From Alteromonadaceae bacterium M269 (lineage in GTDB: Bacteria; Pseudomonadota; Gammaproteobacteria; Enterobacterales; Alteromonadaceae), in the NCBI GenBank assembly GCA_004353515.1, contig SMNZ01000006.1, positions 456,373 through 520,372 on the forward strand: a stretch of DNA of 64,000 nucleotides, given 5' to 3'. The notes under the pieces are model-generated. The model had not been told where the DNA came from. It worked only from the letters and a program-made list of their open reading frames with translations, and did not search any database. The position numbers were made by a program, and so were the translations under genes. This document shows, piece after piece, positions 9,300 through 17,337 of this stretch. Position 1 is the stretch's first letter. Each line of letters starts with the position of its first letter.

Positions 9300-10663
9300 G
9301 ACTTATCTCCTGATGCATTAGCGCGTCTCTGCTGCCTTCTTTCTGCCATAAGTTGTTCGACTGAGACACCTTGTGCTTTTGCTCTCTCTTGAATACGCTT
9401 TTGCCTTTCTGGGCTTAAATCAGCGAATTGTTGGCCTCGGTTTTGTCTTTGCGGTCTATTGCCAGTGGAAACGGGTGTGCCTGAACTGATTTGACCTAAG
9501 GCTGTTGTCACAAGTTGGTCGTTAAATGAGAGGCCACTGGCAATGACAGCGTCTGTTTCGTTATGCCAGAGCGTAGATACTTCACGGCGTTTTAAGATAC
9601 CTTCTTCTACAACATAGACATAGGACCCTTGATAGATTGCACTGTTGGGAACAACGATTGCGTTGTTGAGCAGTTTGCCTTTAATTCTTGCAGTAACGTA
9701 CTGGCCTATTTTCAATGCGCTAGAGGTGTTGTTCTCCAACCCGTATGGATCATCAATTTGGGCGACCACATAGAGTTGTTGTGAAGAGGAATCGATTGCG
9801 CTTTCGGTTCTGACAACTCTTCCTCTCCATGATTTTCTGGGGTCAAGTTCTGATGAAAATAAGACTTCGGCTTGATTGGCCGTATTCGATTCAGATTGAG
9901 TTCTAAACTCTTCAGGTAAATCGATTAGAGGTAAGTCAGAGTTATTTAGTGGCAATCTGATTTCAACAAAATCGACAGCAAATACCGTCGCTAGTGTGGT
10001 ATTGGCGTTAACTACCTGCCCTAAATCAACGGATTTAGTCAGTATACGACCAGCGTAAGGAGCTACAATGGCACTTCTCTCAACCGCTAATTCCGCTTTG
10101 CTCAACTGTGCTTGAGCCGATAACACGCGAGCTTTAGCAGCTTCGATCTGTGGGCCTCTTAGTAATAGCGCGTTAGGTTGATTACTGTTATTCAAGCGTT
10201 GTTCTTCAGGAAGAGATTTGTATCGGTTCCAATCTTCTGAGGCGATATCTGCTCTTGCTTGTTCTTCAAGTAAGAGTTGTTTGGCTTCACTCAGTGTCGC
10301 TCGCGCAATATCAAGGTCAGCCTTGTAATCTCTATCATCTAATTGGACGAGTACGTCACCTTTTTCGAAGAATCCACCTTCTCTGAAGTTTTCACTGACT
10401 GAACGAATTTGACCTGAAACTTGCGCTACAAGGGCACTTTGCGTTCTGGGGCGGATAGTTCCGAAGCTACTCAAGTCAATTTGATATTGCTGTGGCTGGA
10501 TATCAAGCACCTCAACGTTCATTTGAGGCGCTTTTGATGGGGCCCCTCTGCGCTGCTCTGGCGGATTTTTAGTAATAAAATTCCATGCGATAAACGCGAG
10601 GATAATCATCGCTATCGGGATGATATATTTTCTTTTGCTGTTAGGCGTTGATGAAGTGGTCAA
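9296..10663 (-). CDS. RND efflux periplasmic adaptor (MFP)
   Basis: Membrane-fusion protein of 455 aa: N-terminal helix (IPIAMIILAFIAWNFI), lipoyl half VRENFREGGFFEKGDVLVQLDD-like region around residue 95-110, alpha-hairpin, second lipoyl half SAIVAPYAGRILTKSVDLGQVV, and beta-barrel. After the family domain there is an unusual 60-residue basic, Gln-rich tail (from about residue 395: RPQRQNRGQQ, LSPERQKRIQERA, MAERRQQRR) that is not part of the AcrA/MexA fold. First gene of the operon with the 6171-9299 pump; it bridges pump and outer-membrane channel. Confidence 0.93.
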   Translation of the reverse strand: MTTSSTPNSKRKYIIPIAMIILAFIAWNFITKNPPEQRRGAPSKAPQMNVEVLDIQPQQYQIDLSSFGTIRPRTQSALVAQVSGQIRSVSENFREGGFFEKGDVLVQLDDRDYKADLDIARATLSEAKQLLLEEQARADIASEDWNRYKSLPEEQRLNNSNQPNALLLRGPQIEAAKARVLSAQAQLSKAELAVERSAIVAPYAGRILTKSVDLGQVVNANTTLATVFAVDFVEIRLPLNNSDLPLIDLPEEFRTQSESNTANQAEVLFSSELDPRKSWRGRVVRTESAIDSSSQQLYVVAQIDDPYGLENNTSSALKIGQYVTARIKGKLLNNAIVVPNSAIYQGSYVYVVEEGILKRREVSTLWHNETDAVIASGLSFNDQLVTTALGQISSGTPVSTGNRPQRQNRGQQFADLSPERQKRIQERAKAQGVSVEQLMAERRQQRRANASGDKS

Positions 10664-10972
10664 AGTAATACACCTATTTGATAAATACCCAATGCTTTTA
10701 ACAAGACACTAGGTATCGCTGAATTATGTCGAAAATGACTCTGTCTTACTTGTACTACTTATCTGGAAACAAGATCAACGAACCTTGTGTAAAGAAAGCG
10801 TAAATTATCTGCGCCTATGTTATTCGTCGTGAGATTGAGGGAATTCGTAGCTTTCGCACGAGTTTGTGCGAGTTGTTTGAAGTGGTAGAGGCTGAGTTAG
10901 GTGTGTAATTGATTGAAGAAAACGTTGGGGCAGGTAAACTGATAATAAGGCTTAGAATAAAAATAAAATTAC
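10664..10972. other. Intergenic region with possible decayed coding remnant
   Basis: The 309 bases separate the efflux operon from the next gene and must hold the efflux promoter, which I cannot pinpoint. On the plus strand an open frame without a start (about 10806-10908) reads YVIRREIEGIRSF, then SLCELFEVVEAELGV and a stop; it looks protein-like but is unrecognised, so it may be a remnant or chance. Confidence 0.3.
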
Positions 10973-12445
10973 ATGCAGCAAACCTCTGAACAGTCAAAAC
11001 AAACCGAGCAAGATATGGGCGTTAGTAATGGTAGTTTAGTGAGTTACCAATCACTAACGAACATTCCTACGCTAATTACTGATTTTGTTCGCCGTGTTTT
11101 GGCGGTCGCTAACAAACAGTGGCTATATTTTACTGAGCAAGTTAATAAACTAACGCTTTCTCAGATTTGCTATGTGATCGCGATTGTCCTGCTGTTTACC
11201 ATTGTTGAGGGAGATTTTGACGAATCTGAGAATACGGTTTGGGTTGGCTTATTTGCTGGTCTAGGTCTGATGCGCGAACTTTGGACTTTATTCCATAAGG
11301 TTTGGCAGAAAACGCTGGGTAAAGGCGTTCTGTTGGTGTTGTATGCTGCAACCGCCAATTTTGCTGTCGCCATAGCGGCACTGAAAATAAATGATATAGC
11401 CGGTGTAGAGCCGACACCCTTTATTTTTACGTTAGGTTTTACCACGTTAACTATGTTGCCATTCTGGCTCATTATGGCTTCGGTTTTGTTTTTTGCTATC
11501 GCACTAGTCGTTCAGACAATGTGGCTTATTCTTGGATTAGCACTACGTTTAGTCAGATTTAAAATCCGCTTACATTGGGAAGACGAAGCTTTTGCTGTTG
11601 TTACCATTATTCTTCGGCTGATCTTAACCCCTGTATTGATTGTTTCTTTAATTCAATTTGCTACACCTTATTTTGAACAATTGAATTTTGTGAATGGCAG
11701 TGGCCCACTCAATTTTAATATCTCCGACCCTGATCCTGTGGAAGTGAATGTGCCCGAAGTTCCCGAAGATAAAATCGAAGCACTTGTAAATGGCGAAGAA
11801 GGGGCGCTTAAAGACATCATTGAACATGCTCAAGCACAAAGAGAAGCTAGAGAGGAAGCCGGTTTACCTATTTTGTTTGCTAATGGCGTTAATGCCGAGC
11901 AGTCAGGAATCGAAAATGCTGGGAATACCGAAGAAAGCCCAATGGATGAGGTAGAAAGACAGCGTGACTTGGATAGGTTGATTTCGGTTTTGCCTTATTT
12001 TGAGCGATTGAGTTTTATTAATATGCCGCTTAATTTCTCTGTATCTGGGCCTGAGAATGTTGATGAGCTGATGCCTGCGGAAGAGGCACAATTGCGAGAA
12101 GTTTTAGGACAAACAAATCCAGAACAGCAATCTATCGGTGTTGATGAGATGGTTGCGCAAACAGAAAGCCAGGCAAGTGATGGTGCAACTAATTCTGAAG
12201 AAGGCGATGGTAATACGTTAACGGTTGAGGTTGATCCAAATGCTGAGCGCAATCGAGACCTCGACAGAATGATTGCAGCTTTTATTTATCGTTTTGAAAC
12301 CTATCCTAAGTCTATGTGTAAAAAGGAACCGCACCAGCATAGCTTGGTTATTGACGAAAACTCAGTACTTCTCGTCGAGAAGTCTGACAATGAGCTGGGT
12401 TATATCTTTAGCGTTAAGGCCTGTGAATATGTGTATGAAGAGTGA
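10973..12445 (+). CDS. Multi-pass membrane protein with repeated C-terminal motif, unknown function
   Basis: A 490-aa protein I do not recognise. Residues about 62-245 hold four or five hydrophobic helices (ICYVIAIVLLF, GVLLVLYAATANFAVAIAAL, FTLGFTTLTMLPFWLIMAS, LILTPVLIVSLIQFATPY). The remaining 245 residues are hydrophilic and acidic and contain an imperfect internal repeat: PYFEQLNFVN.GPLNFNIS.P (after residue 241) and PYFERLSFINMPLNFSVSGP (about 342), the second preceded by RQRDLDRLI, which recurs as ERNRDLDRMIA near residue 423. Acidic linkers separate the repeats. The C-terminus has two Cys. The start is uncertain: ATG 10973 lacks a clear Shine-Dalgarno and ATG 11015 is an alternative. 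No operon partner. Confidence 0.8.
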   Translation: MQQTSEQSKQTEQDMGVSNGSLVSYQSLTNIPTLITDFVRRVLAVANKQWLYFTEQVNKLTLSQICYVIAIVLLFTIVEGDFDESENTVWVGLFAGLGLMRELWTLFHKVWQKTLGKGVLLVLYAATANFAVAIAALKINDIAGVEPTPFIFTLGFTTLTMLPFWLIMASVLFFAIALVVQTMWLILGLALRLVRFKIRLHWEDEAFAVVTIILRLILTPVLIVSLIQFATPYFEQLNFVNGSGPLNFNISDPDPVEVNVPEVPEDKIEALVNGEEGALKDIIEHAQAQREAREEAGLPILFANGVNAEQSGIENAGNTEESPMDEVERQRDLDRLISVLPYFERLSFINMPLNFSVSGPENVDELMPAEEAQLREVLGQTNPEQQSIGVDEMVAQTESQASDGATNSEEGDGNTLTVEVDPNAERNRDLDRMIAAFIYRFETYPKSMCKKEPHQHSLVIDENSVLLVEKSDNELGYIFSVKACEYVYEE

Positions 12446-12460
12446 TTAATTCATCACTCT
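12439..12460. terminator. Hairpin between convergent genes
   Basis: AGAGTGA (12439-12445, containing the TGA stop of the upstream gene) pairs with TCACTCT (12454-12460) around an 8-base loop. It lies between two convergent genes and probably acts as a terminator, although no T-run follows. Confidence 0.5.
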
Positions 12461-12486
12461 TCGCGAACAAGTTCAGCTCCTACAGG
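12460..12486 (-). repeat. REP-like element
   Basis: Read on the minus strand this is CCTGTAGGAGCTGAAC followed by TTGTTCGCGAA, the pattern of gammaproteobacterial REP palindromes (TGTAGGAGC...TTCGCGAA). A second full copy is at 43508-43534 and a half-like version at 2859-2890. Confidence 0.65.
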
Positions 12487-12498
12487 TTTTATGTGCTT

Positions 12499-13878
12499 TT
12501 AAGCGGCAACTTGTTCTCTACCATTTGATAGCTTTTGATAGGAGAAATCCAATATCAAAGCGACGATTAAGCTTATGGCAACCATTGGTAAGAAAATCGC
12601 TAAGCCAAACGTTATTGCCACAACTCCTCTGGGAACTGCATAACCTTTTGGTTTTTTGGGTGCCGCCAACTGACCGTTAGGGCGACGAGACCACCACATA
12701 ACAGCGCCGGTAATACTCAGCGTAATAACACCTAAAGTCGTGACTAAACCTAGTATTTGATTGAGAACGCCAAACAAAGCGCCTTCGTGCAAGGCAATTC
12801 CATAAGATACAGCTTGAGATACGGGGTGTGCGTCACTGAAGTTGGCTCGCATAAGCTCTTCGCCCGTCCATTGATCGTAGTGAACGGTAACTCTAGCTGA
12901 GCGATTGGCGGTTCGAGAGCGGACTGTCCATACGCCTTTTTCTCCTCTGGGTGGCTGGACGACTATGGGATGTTCCAAGTTCAATGCTGAGACTTGCGTG
13001 ATGATTTGTTGCATGCTGATGGCTTGTAGTTGATTCGTGATAGATGACTCCAGCGCGACTTGCTTATCTTCATCTTCCCGAGTTCTCTCCCACAGCGACA
13101 ATCCGTCGTTTAGTGGCTTTTTAGATTCCAGTGCTCTTGCTTGTGCTGAAGTGCTGCTAGTCCAATTCATTGCTGCCTGAACTCTGTCAAAGCCATCTCC
13201 CCAAACTTGAGTCCAAGGTAAGCCTGTGAGTAACAAGATTAGGATCATAAAGCTGACCCATAAGCCAACCGCACCATGGAGGCGCTTGTACTTTTCTCGC
13301 GTACTCGTATTAGACAAGCTAGGCAACAGGAATTGTTTGAGCGTCAATATCGCAGAAGTGCCGGGCTTTCCTTTCGGCCACCACAGATAGAGTCCGGTCA
13401 CTACCAAAACAATCATCCAACTCGCCATTAGTTCGACAATATAACTGCCGTTATTGCCGCTAAGTAATTCTCCATGAAGGTCTCTGATAACGTTAAGGAA
13501 TTGCTCTTGTTTGGCTTCTTTTTTTAGGACCGAGCCATCGTGTTGATCAACCCAATACACATAACGAGTCCCGTTTTCTTGAAACTCAATTTCTACACTT
13601 GGGTCATTGGATTTGGACAATGTGTAGCTTCTGAACGAGGCATTCGGGTTCGCTCCCGATATCTGGCTAACAAGCCGATTTGAGCTGACTATATTTTGCT
13701 TGTCTGAAATGGAACCTTGATTGATTTGATTCTCTATATAGTTTTCTATTTGAGGCTTGAATAGATAAATTGAGCCTGTGGCAGCGAGTAAAATAGCGAA
13801 GGGAATAACCATAATGCCAGCGAAAAAATGCCAACGCCAAATACGTTTCTTTAATAACAACTGATTATCTGAAGCCAT
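12499..13878 (-). CDS. PepSY-associated transmembrane protein (PiuB/iron-uptake type)
   Basis: A 459-aa membrane protein of the PepSY-TM family: basic N-terminus RIWRWHFFAGIMVIPFAILLAATGSIYLF (helix 1, about residues 13-41), periplasmic PepSY domains, helix 2 SWMIVLVVTGLYLWWPKG, helix 3 GLWVSFMILILLLTGLPWTQVWG, a second extracytoplasmic region, then IALHEGALFGVLNQILGLVTTLGVITLSITGAVMWWSRR-type segment and a last helix. Conserved His in the N-terminal W.W.FH-like motif and LHG/LHE motifs are those of the family. Members are usually linked to siderophore/iron reduction or to copper; the metal-efflux genes 200 bases upstream (divergent) make a metal connection plausible but unproven. Confidence 0.88.
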   Translation of the reverse strand: MASDNQLLLKKRIWRWHFFAGIMVIPFAILLAATGSIYLFKPQIENYIENQINQGSISDKQNIVSSNRLVSQISGANPNASFRSYTLSKSNDPSVEIEFQENGTRYVYWVDQHDGSVLKKEAKQEQFLNVIRDLHGELLSGNNGSYIVELMASWMIVLVVTGLYLWWPKGKPGTSAILTLKQFLLPSLSNTSTREKYKRLHGAVGLWVSFMILILLLTGLPWTQVWGDGFDRVQAAMNWTSSTSAQARALESKKPLNDGLSLWERTREDEDKQVALESSITNQLQAISMQQIITQVSALNLEHPIVVQPPRGEKGVWTVRSRTANRSARVTVHYDQWTGEELMRANFSDAHPVSQAVSYGIALHEGALFGVLNQILGLVTTLGVITLSITGAVMWWSRRPNGQLAAPKKPKGYAVPRGVVAITFGLAIFLPMVAISLIVALILDFSYQKLSNGREQVAA

Positions 13879-14081
13879 GAATTCAGTTCTCTGTATTTAA
13901 GGGAAGTTTGGGGATGAGAAAAGCTTATTATTCATTGCTTTTGGTAAATATTAAACACAAAAAGAAAGAAGAGATGATAGTTTTTGTAAAGGAAAGGTGG
14001 CTCAAATAAATAGGCTGCTTAGCATTTAGATGGTAAATGTGGTATTTTGGTTATCCATTTTTAAGGTAGTTACGGTTTCCT

Positions 14082-14399
14082 GTGCAGAGTAAGTTAGTGA
14101 CATTCATATTATTGATCGTTCTGGCCGTTGGTCAGTCGTTCGCTTATGAATCTTCACCTTGTCCTATGGATATGGACGAGATGATGACTATGCATCACGA
14201 TATGGATATGCCGGAAGATTGTTGTGATGACAACTGCGAATGCCCACAAGTTGTTTTTAATACAGTGACTTTATTAAATTCATCGATGTCGGTTTCAGTT
14301 AATGCGGAATCACAAAATATTACTGATTTTGACTCCCCTTACTTAAGTGCCTTTCTATCCCAAGTTTATAAGCCACCCATTTACACAACCACAATCTAG
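14082..14399 (+). CDS. Small secreted Met/His/Cys-rich putative metal-binding protein
   Basis: A 105-aa protein with a GTG start and an N-terminal signal peptide (LVTFILLIVLAVGQSFA, cleavage near residue 21). The mature part begins with a metal-ligand-rich patch of about 35 residues: CPMDMDEMMTMHHDMDMPED followed by CC and CxCP, with eight Met, three His and five Cys. Such patches bind soft metals (Cu, Ag). It lies 110 bases upstream of a CusCBA-like pump and is probably in the same regulon; it may be a periplasmic metal sponge or chaperone. No named family recognised. The start codon is supported by the signal peptide rather than by a strong ribosome-binding site. Confidence 0.75.
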   Translation: MQSKLVTFILLIVLAVGQSFAYESSPCPMDMDEMMTMHHDMDMPEDCCDDNCECPQVVFNTVTLLNSSMSVSVNAESQNITDFDSPYLSAFLSQVYKPPIYTTTI

Positions 14400-14402
14400 A
14401 TC

Positions 14403-14419
14403 CATCCGTTTGTCGGATG
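14403..14419 (+). terminator. Small hairpin between metal-binding protein and cusC-like gene
   Basis: CATCCG and CGGATG form a 6-bp stem with a TTTGT loop followed by TTT. It may be a leaky terminator that lowers expression of the downstream pump relative to the small protein. Confidence 0.35.
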
Positions 14420-14476
14420 TTTAAACACTCAGTTTGACATTAGAGCGTTTGCTCGTGTTTTTTGTTATGCGTTTTT

Positions 14477-14495
14477 TACTGGCGAGAGGCCAGTA
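14477..14495 (+). promoter_or_regulatory. Hairpin abutting the ribosome-binding site of the cusC-like gene
   Basis: TACTGGC (14477-14483) and GCCAGTA (14489-14495) pair perfectly around a five-base loop and touch the AGGTGG Shine-Dalgarno of the ATG at 14510. Position suggests an effect on translation initiation or mRNA stability. Confidence 0.35.
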
Positions 14496-14509
14496 GGTGG
14501 ATAGTTATC

Positions 14510-15856
14510 ATGTGGTTACATATCAATGGGCTGGCGAGTTATCGCAAGCCGCTTTCTTTAATCTTTGCTTCGTTGCTTTATTCGAATACAGCGTTTGCGA
14601 CAAGTTTTGACGACGCTTTTAGATTGGCAATAGACAATGATCCTTGGCTGACGAGTAACAAACAGAAAGAGCAATCGGTGAGAGCGCAGGGAGAAGCGGC
14701 AAAGTACCTGCCAGACCCGGTGTTTTCGGTGGGGTTGCTGAATCTTCCGACTGATGGTTTTGCGCTTGACCAAGAGCCGATGACCCAGCTGAGAGTCGGG
14801 GTAAGTCAGCAATTGGCGCGCGGTGATAGCCTGCGAATTAAAAAGCAACAACTAACGCACCAAGCCAACATGAATCCCTATCAACGAGCAGATCATAAAG
14901 CGAAGTTACGCGTTAATCTTGCTCTACCTTGGTTGGATATTTTGGCATCAATCGAGACTATTGCTCTGATAGAGAGCGAGCGGGTCTTTATCGAGAAGAT
15001 GATCGATATTGTCGAAGCAAATTACACCTCAGCACGAGATAGAACTCGTCAACAAGATATTTTAGCAACGCAAGTCGAACTATCGAGATTAGAAGATAAA
15101 TTGCTGGAATATGAAAGCCGTAAAGATGTCGCAATGTCCAGATTGTCTGAATGGTTGCCATATAATACCTTGCTTAACGCTTTCAGCTCTCCGAGTTTAC
15201 ATGGGAGCGGTATTCGAACTGATGATTTGCCGCACCTTGTAGAAACATCAATCAAGCAACGTGATTGGCAGCGACTTGCTGAGTTACTCGCAAACCATCC
15301 GGCATTATTGGTGATGGATGAGTCTATTAAAGCTGATGATTTAGCGACTCAACTGGCTCGACAAAAATACAAGCCTCAGTGGGGAGTTAATGCCACCTAT
15401 GCTGTTAGAAGTGATGATCAGCTCGGTAGAAGTCGGGCAGACTTTTTCACTATTGGTGTCACTTTAGATTTGTCGCTAAACGGTTATCAACGACAAGACA
15501 GTGAACTTCAGGCTTCTACACTAAAACTGGAATCTAATAAAACCGATAAGCGTGTTGCTATTCAAACCATACTTTCGCGGATAGATAGTTTGTATCGTAA
15601 AAGCGAACGTTATGAACAACGAATCTTGGGCTTTGAGAACGATATTCTGCCTAAGCTACAAGAACAGACGGACGCCTCCCTTAACGCCTATACCCACGAT
15701 GACGGTGATTTCGCTGACGCTATTCGGGCTCGTATCGATTACCTGAATGCGCAGGTTGGGTTGATCGATATTCGCTCAAAGTTTGCAAAAAGCCGTGTTC
15801 AACTGAATTACTTTTTAACCGGCTATACGCCAGCTGTAAAACAAGGAGGTGCTTAA
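14510..15856 (+). CDS. Outer-membrane factor of heavy-metal efflux, TolC family (CusC/CzcC-like)
   Basis: A 448-aa TolC-family protein. Start taken at ATG 14510 (AGGTGG nine bases upstream), giving a signal peptide ending LLYSNTAFA; an upstream in-frame TTG would add 16 unlikely residues. The protein then follows the OEP layout: FDDAFRLAIDNDPWL, YLPDPVFSVGLLNLP, long alpha-helical hairpins and a second repeat NALLV-like region (LLANHPALLVMDESI, about residue 265). No lipobox is visible. It should form the trimeric outer-membrane tunnel for the CusBA-like pump encoded directly downstream; its stop overlaps the next start (TAATG). Confidence 0.92.
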   Translation: MWLHINGLASYRKPLSLIFASLLYSNTAFATSFDDAFRLAIDNDPWLTSNKQKEQSVRAQGEAAKYLPDPVFSVGLLNLPTDGFALDQEPMTQLRVGVSQQLARGDSLRIKKQQLTHQANMNPYQRADHKAKLRVNLALPWLDILASIETIALIESERVFIEKMIDIVEANYTSARDRTRQQDILATQVELSRLEDKLLEYESRKDVAMSRLSEWLPYNTLLNAFSSPSLHGSGIRTDDLPHLVETSIKQRDWQRLAELLANHPALLVMDESIKADDLATQLARQKYKPQWGVNATYAVRSDDQLGRSRADFFTIGVTLDLSLNGYQRQDSELQASTLKLESNKTDKRVAIQTILSRIDSLYRKSERYEQRILGFENDILPKLQEQTDASLNAYTHDDGDFADAIRARIDYLNAQVGLIDIRSKFAKSRVQLNYFLTGYTPAVKQGGA

Positions 15857-17337
15857 TGAACTCTTCAAATATTAGACTTGTTGTTGTTGGTCTTGTTATT
15901 GGTATTGCATTGACAGTACTTAGCTATGAATTATTAAAGCCGAGCGGCACCATGGAGGGTTCTACAAGTAGTAACGAGCCATTGTATTGGGTGGCACCGA
16001 TGGATCCTAATTATCGACGGGATAAACCGGGTAAGTCGCCGATGGGGATGGATTTAGTACCGGTGTATGAAAATCAAAGTTCTGGAACCGATGAAGGTAT
16101 AGTCACTATTTCTCCTCAAATAGTGAATAACTTAGGAGTGAGAACGGCGCTCGCTCGTTATGGTGAGCTTAATCAGGAGATTAAAACCGTAGGATACGTT
16201 CAATATAACGAAAACAATGTTATGCATACTCACCCGCGTGTCGAAGGTTGGATTGATAAACTCTACGTTAAAGCGAATGGTGAGAGAGTGGAGAAAGATG
16301 CGCCTCTCTATGCGCTTTATTCACCGGAATTAGTTAACGCGCAAGAGGAATTCTTGGTGGCGCAACGCAGCAATAATCAACGCCTACTTGCTGCTGCTAA
16401 AAGCCGATTAGAAGCTCTGCAAATGCCATCAGCCAATATTCAACAGTTGATGCGCAAGGGAACTGTTCAACAGACTATTACTTTTAACGCGCCTCAATCC
16501 GGTGTGGTCGAACGATTAAATATTCGAGAAGGCTTCTACGTTGAACCGAGCACTACCATGATGTCTATTGCTGACCTCAGCAGCGTATGGGTTGATGTTG
16601 ATGTCTTTGAACGCCAATCTCATCTGTTGCGTGATGGGATGAGGGTTGAATTAACTCATAGCTCAATACCTGCAAGAGTTTGGTTGGGAGAAGTTGACTA
16701 TATTTATCCAACCATAGATTCCATGACCCGAACACAGCGGGCTAGAGTCAAATTCCAGAATGATGACGGCGCACTCAAACCGGGAATGTTTGCCGACATT
16801 AAGCTTTATGCGTCTATGGCGAGTCATACTCTGGTGATACCCAGGAATGCTGTTATACGAACGGAGAGACAGGATCGTGTTGTTCTCGCTTTAGGTGATG
16901 GCCGCTTTAAATCAGTCGCTGTGACATTAGGGCATGTTGGGCAAGAGCTCGCTCAGGTGCTGTCTGGTGTCGAAACGGGGCAAGCTGTAGTGACACATGC
17001 TCAATTCCTGATTGACTCTGAATCCAATAGAGATGTTGAAGTGACCCGCATGTCAGAGTGGTCTCCAGAAATGATGAAGGTGCCTTTAGAATCCGCTACT
17101 GTGGTTGGAACTATCAACAATGTAGATGCCAATAGTAATAAGGTTAATATCAGTCGTGGCCCGATCACTAAGTGGAATAGACCTGCTGGAACGTTAGATT
17201 TCGTCATGGGTTCAGGTATTAACGTTAGCGAGTTTATACCGGGTAATTCGATAGAGTTTACGTTTGAAATACATGACGGCGAATTCGTGATTGTTGCGTA
17301 CCGATTGATAGACGCGAACGGAGTAAACTCACAATGA
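15856..17337 (+). CDS. Heavy-metal efflux periplasmic adaptor, CusB-like, with C-terminal CusF-like domain
   Basis: A 493-aa adaptor. Order: membrane anchor residues 5-26; heavy-metal-binding domain about 47-74 (WVAPMDPNYRRDKPGKSPMG, then MDLVPVYE); beta-barrel, lipoyl and hairpin domains of the CusB family (HPRVEGWIDKLYVKANGERV, YALYSPELVNAQEEFL); and from about residue 414 a CusF-like OB-fold (VVGTINNVDANSNKVNISRG). In E. coli the CusF Cu(I) ligands are His36, Trp44, Met47 and Met49; aligned by eye (IHHDPI and NWPEMTM against ISRGPI and NRPAGTL) all four are replaced here by Arg, Arg, Gly and Leu. So the appended domain keeps the fold but should not bind copper in the CusF manner. Co-translated with both neighbours. 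Confidence 0.92.
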   Translation: MNSSNIRLVVVGLVIGIALTVLSYELLKPSGTMEGSTSSNEPLYWVAPMDPNYRRDKPGKSPMGMDLVPVYENQSSGTDEGIVTISPQIVNNLGVRTALARYGELNQEIKTVGYVQYNENNVMHTHPRVEGWIDKLYVKANGERVEKDAPLYALYSPELVNAQEEFLVAQRSNNQRLLAAAKSRLEALQMPSANIQQLMRKGTVQQTITFNAPQSGVVERLNIREGFYVEPSTTMMSIADLSSVWVDVDVFERQSHLLRDGMRVELTHSSIPARVWLGEVDYIYPTIDSMTRTQRARVKFQNDDGALKPGMFADIKLYASMASHTLVIPRNAVIRTERQDRVVLALGDGRFKSVAVTLGHVGQELAQVLSGVETGQAVVTHAQFLIDSESNRDVEVTRMSEWSPEMMKVPLESATVVGTINNVDANSNKVNISRGPITKWNRPAGTLDFVMGSGINVSEFIPGNSIEFTFEIHDGEFVIVAYRLIDANGVNSQ

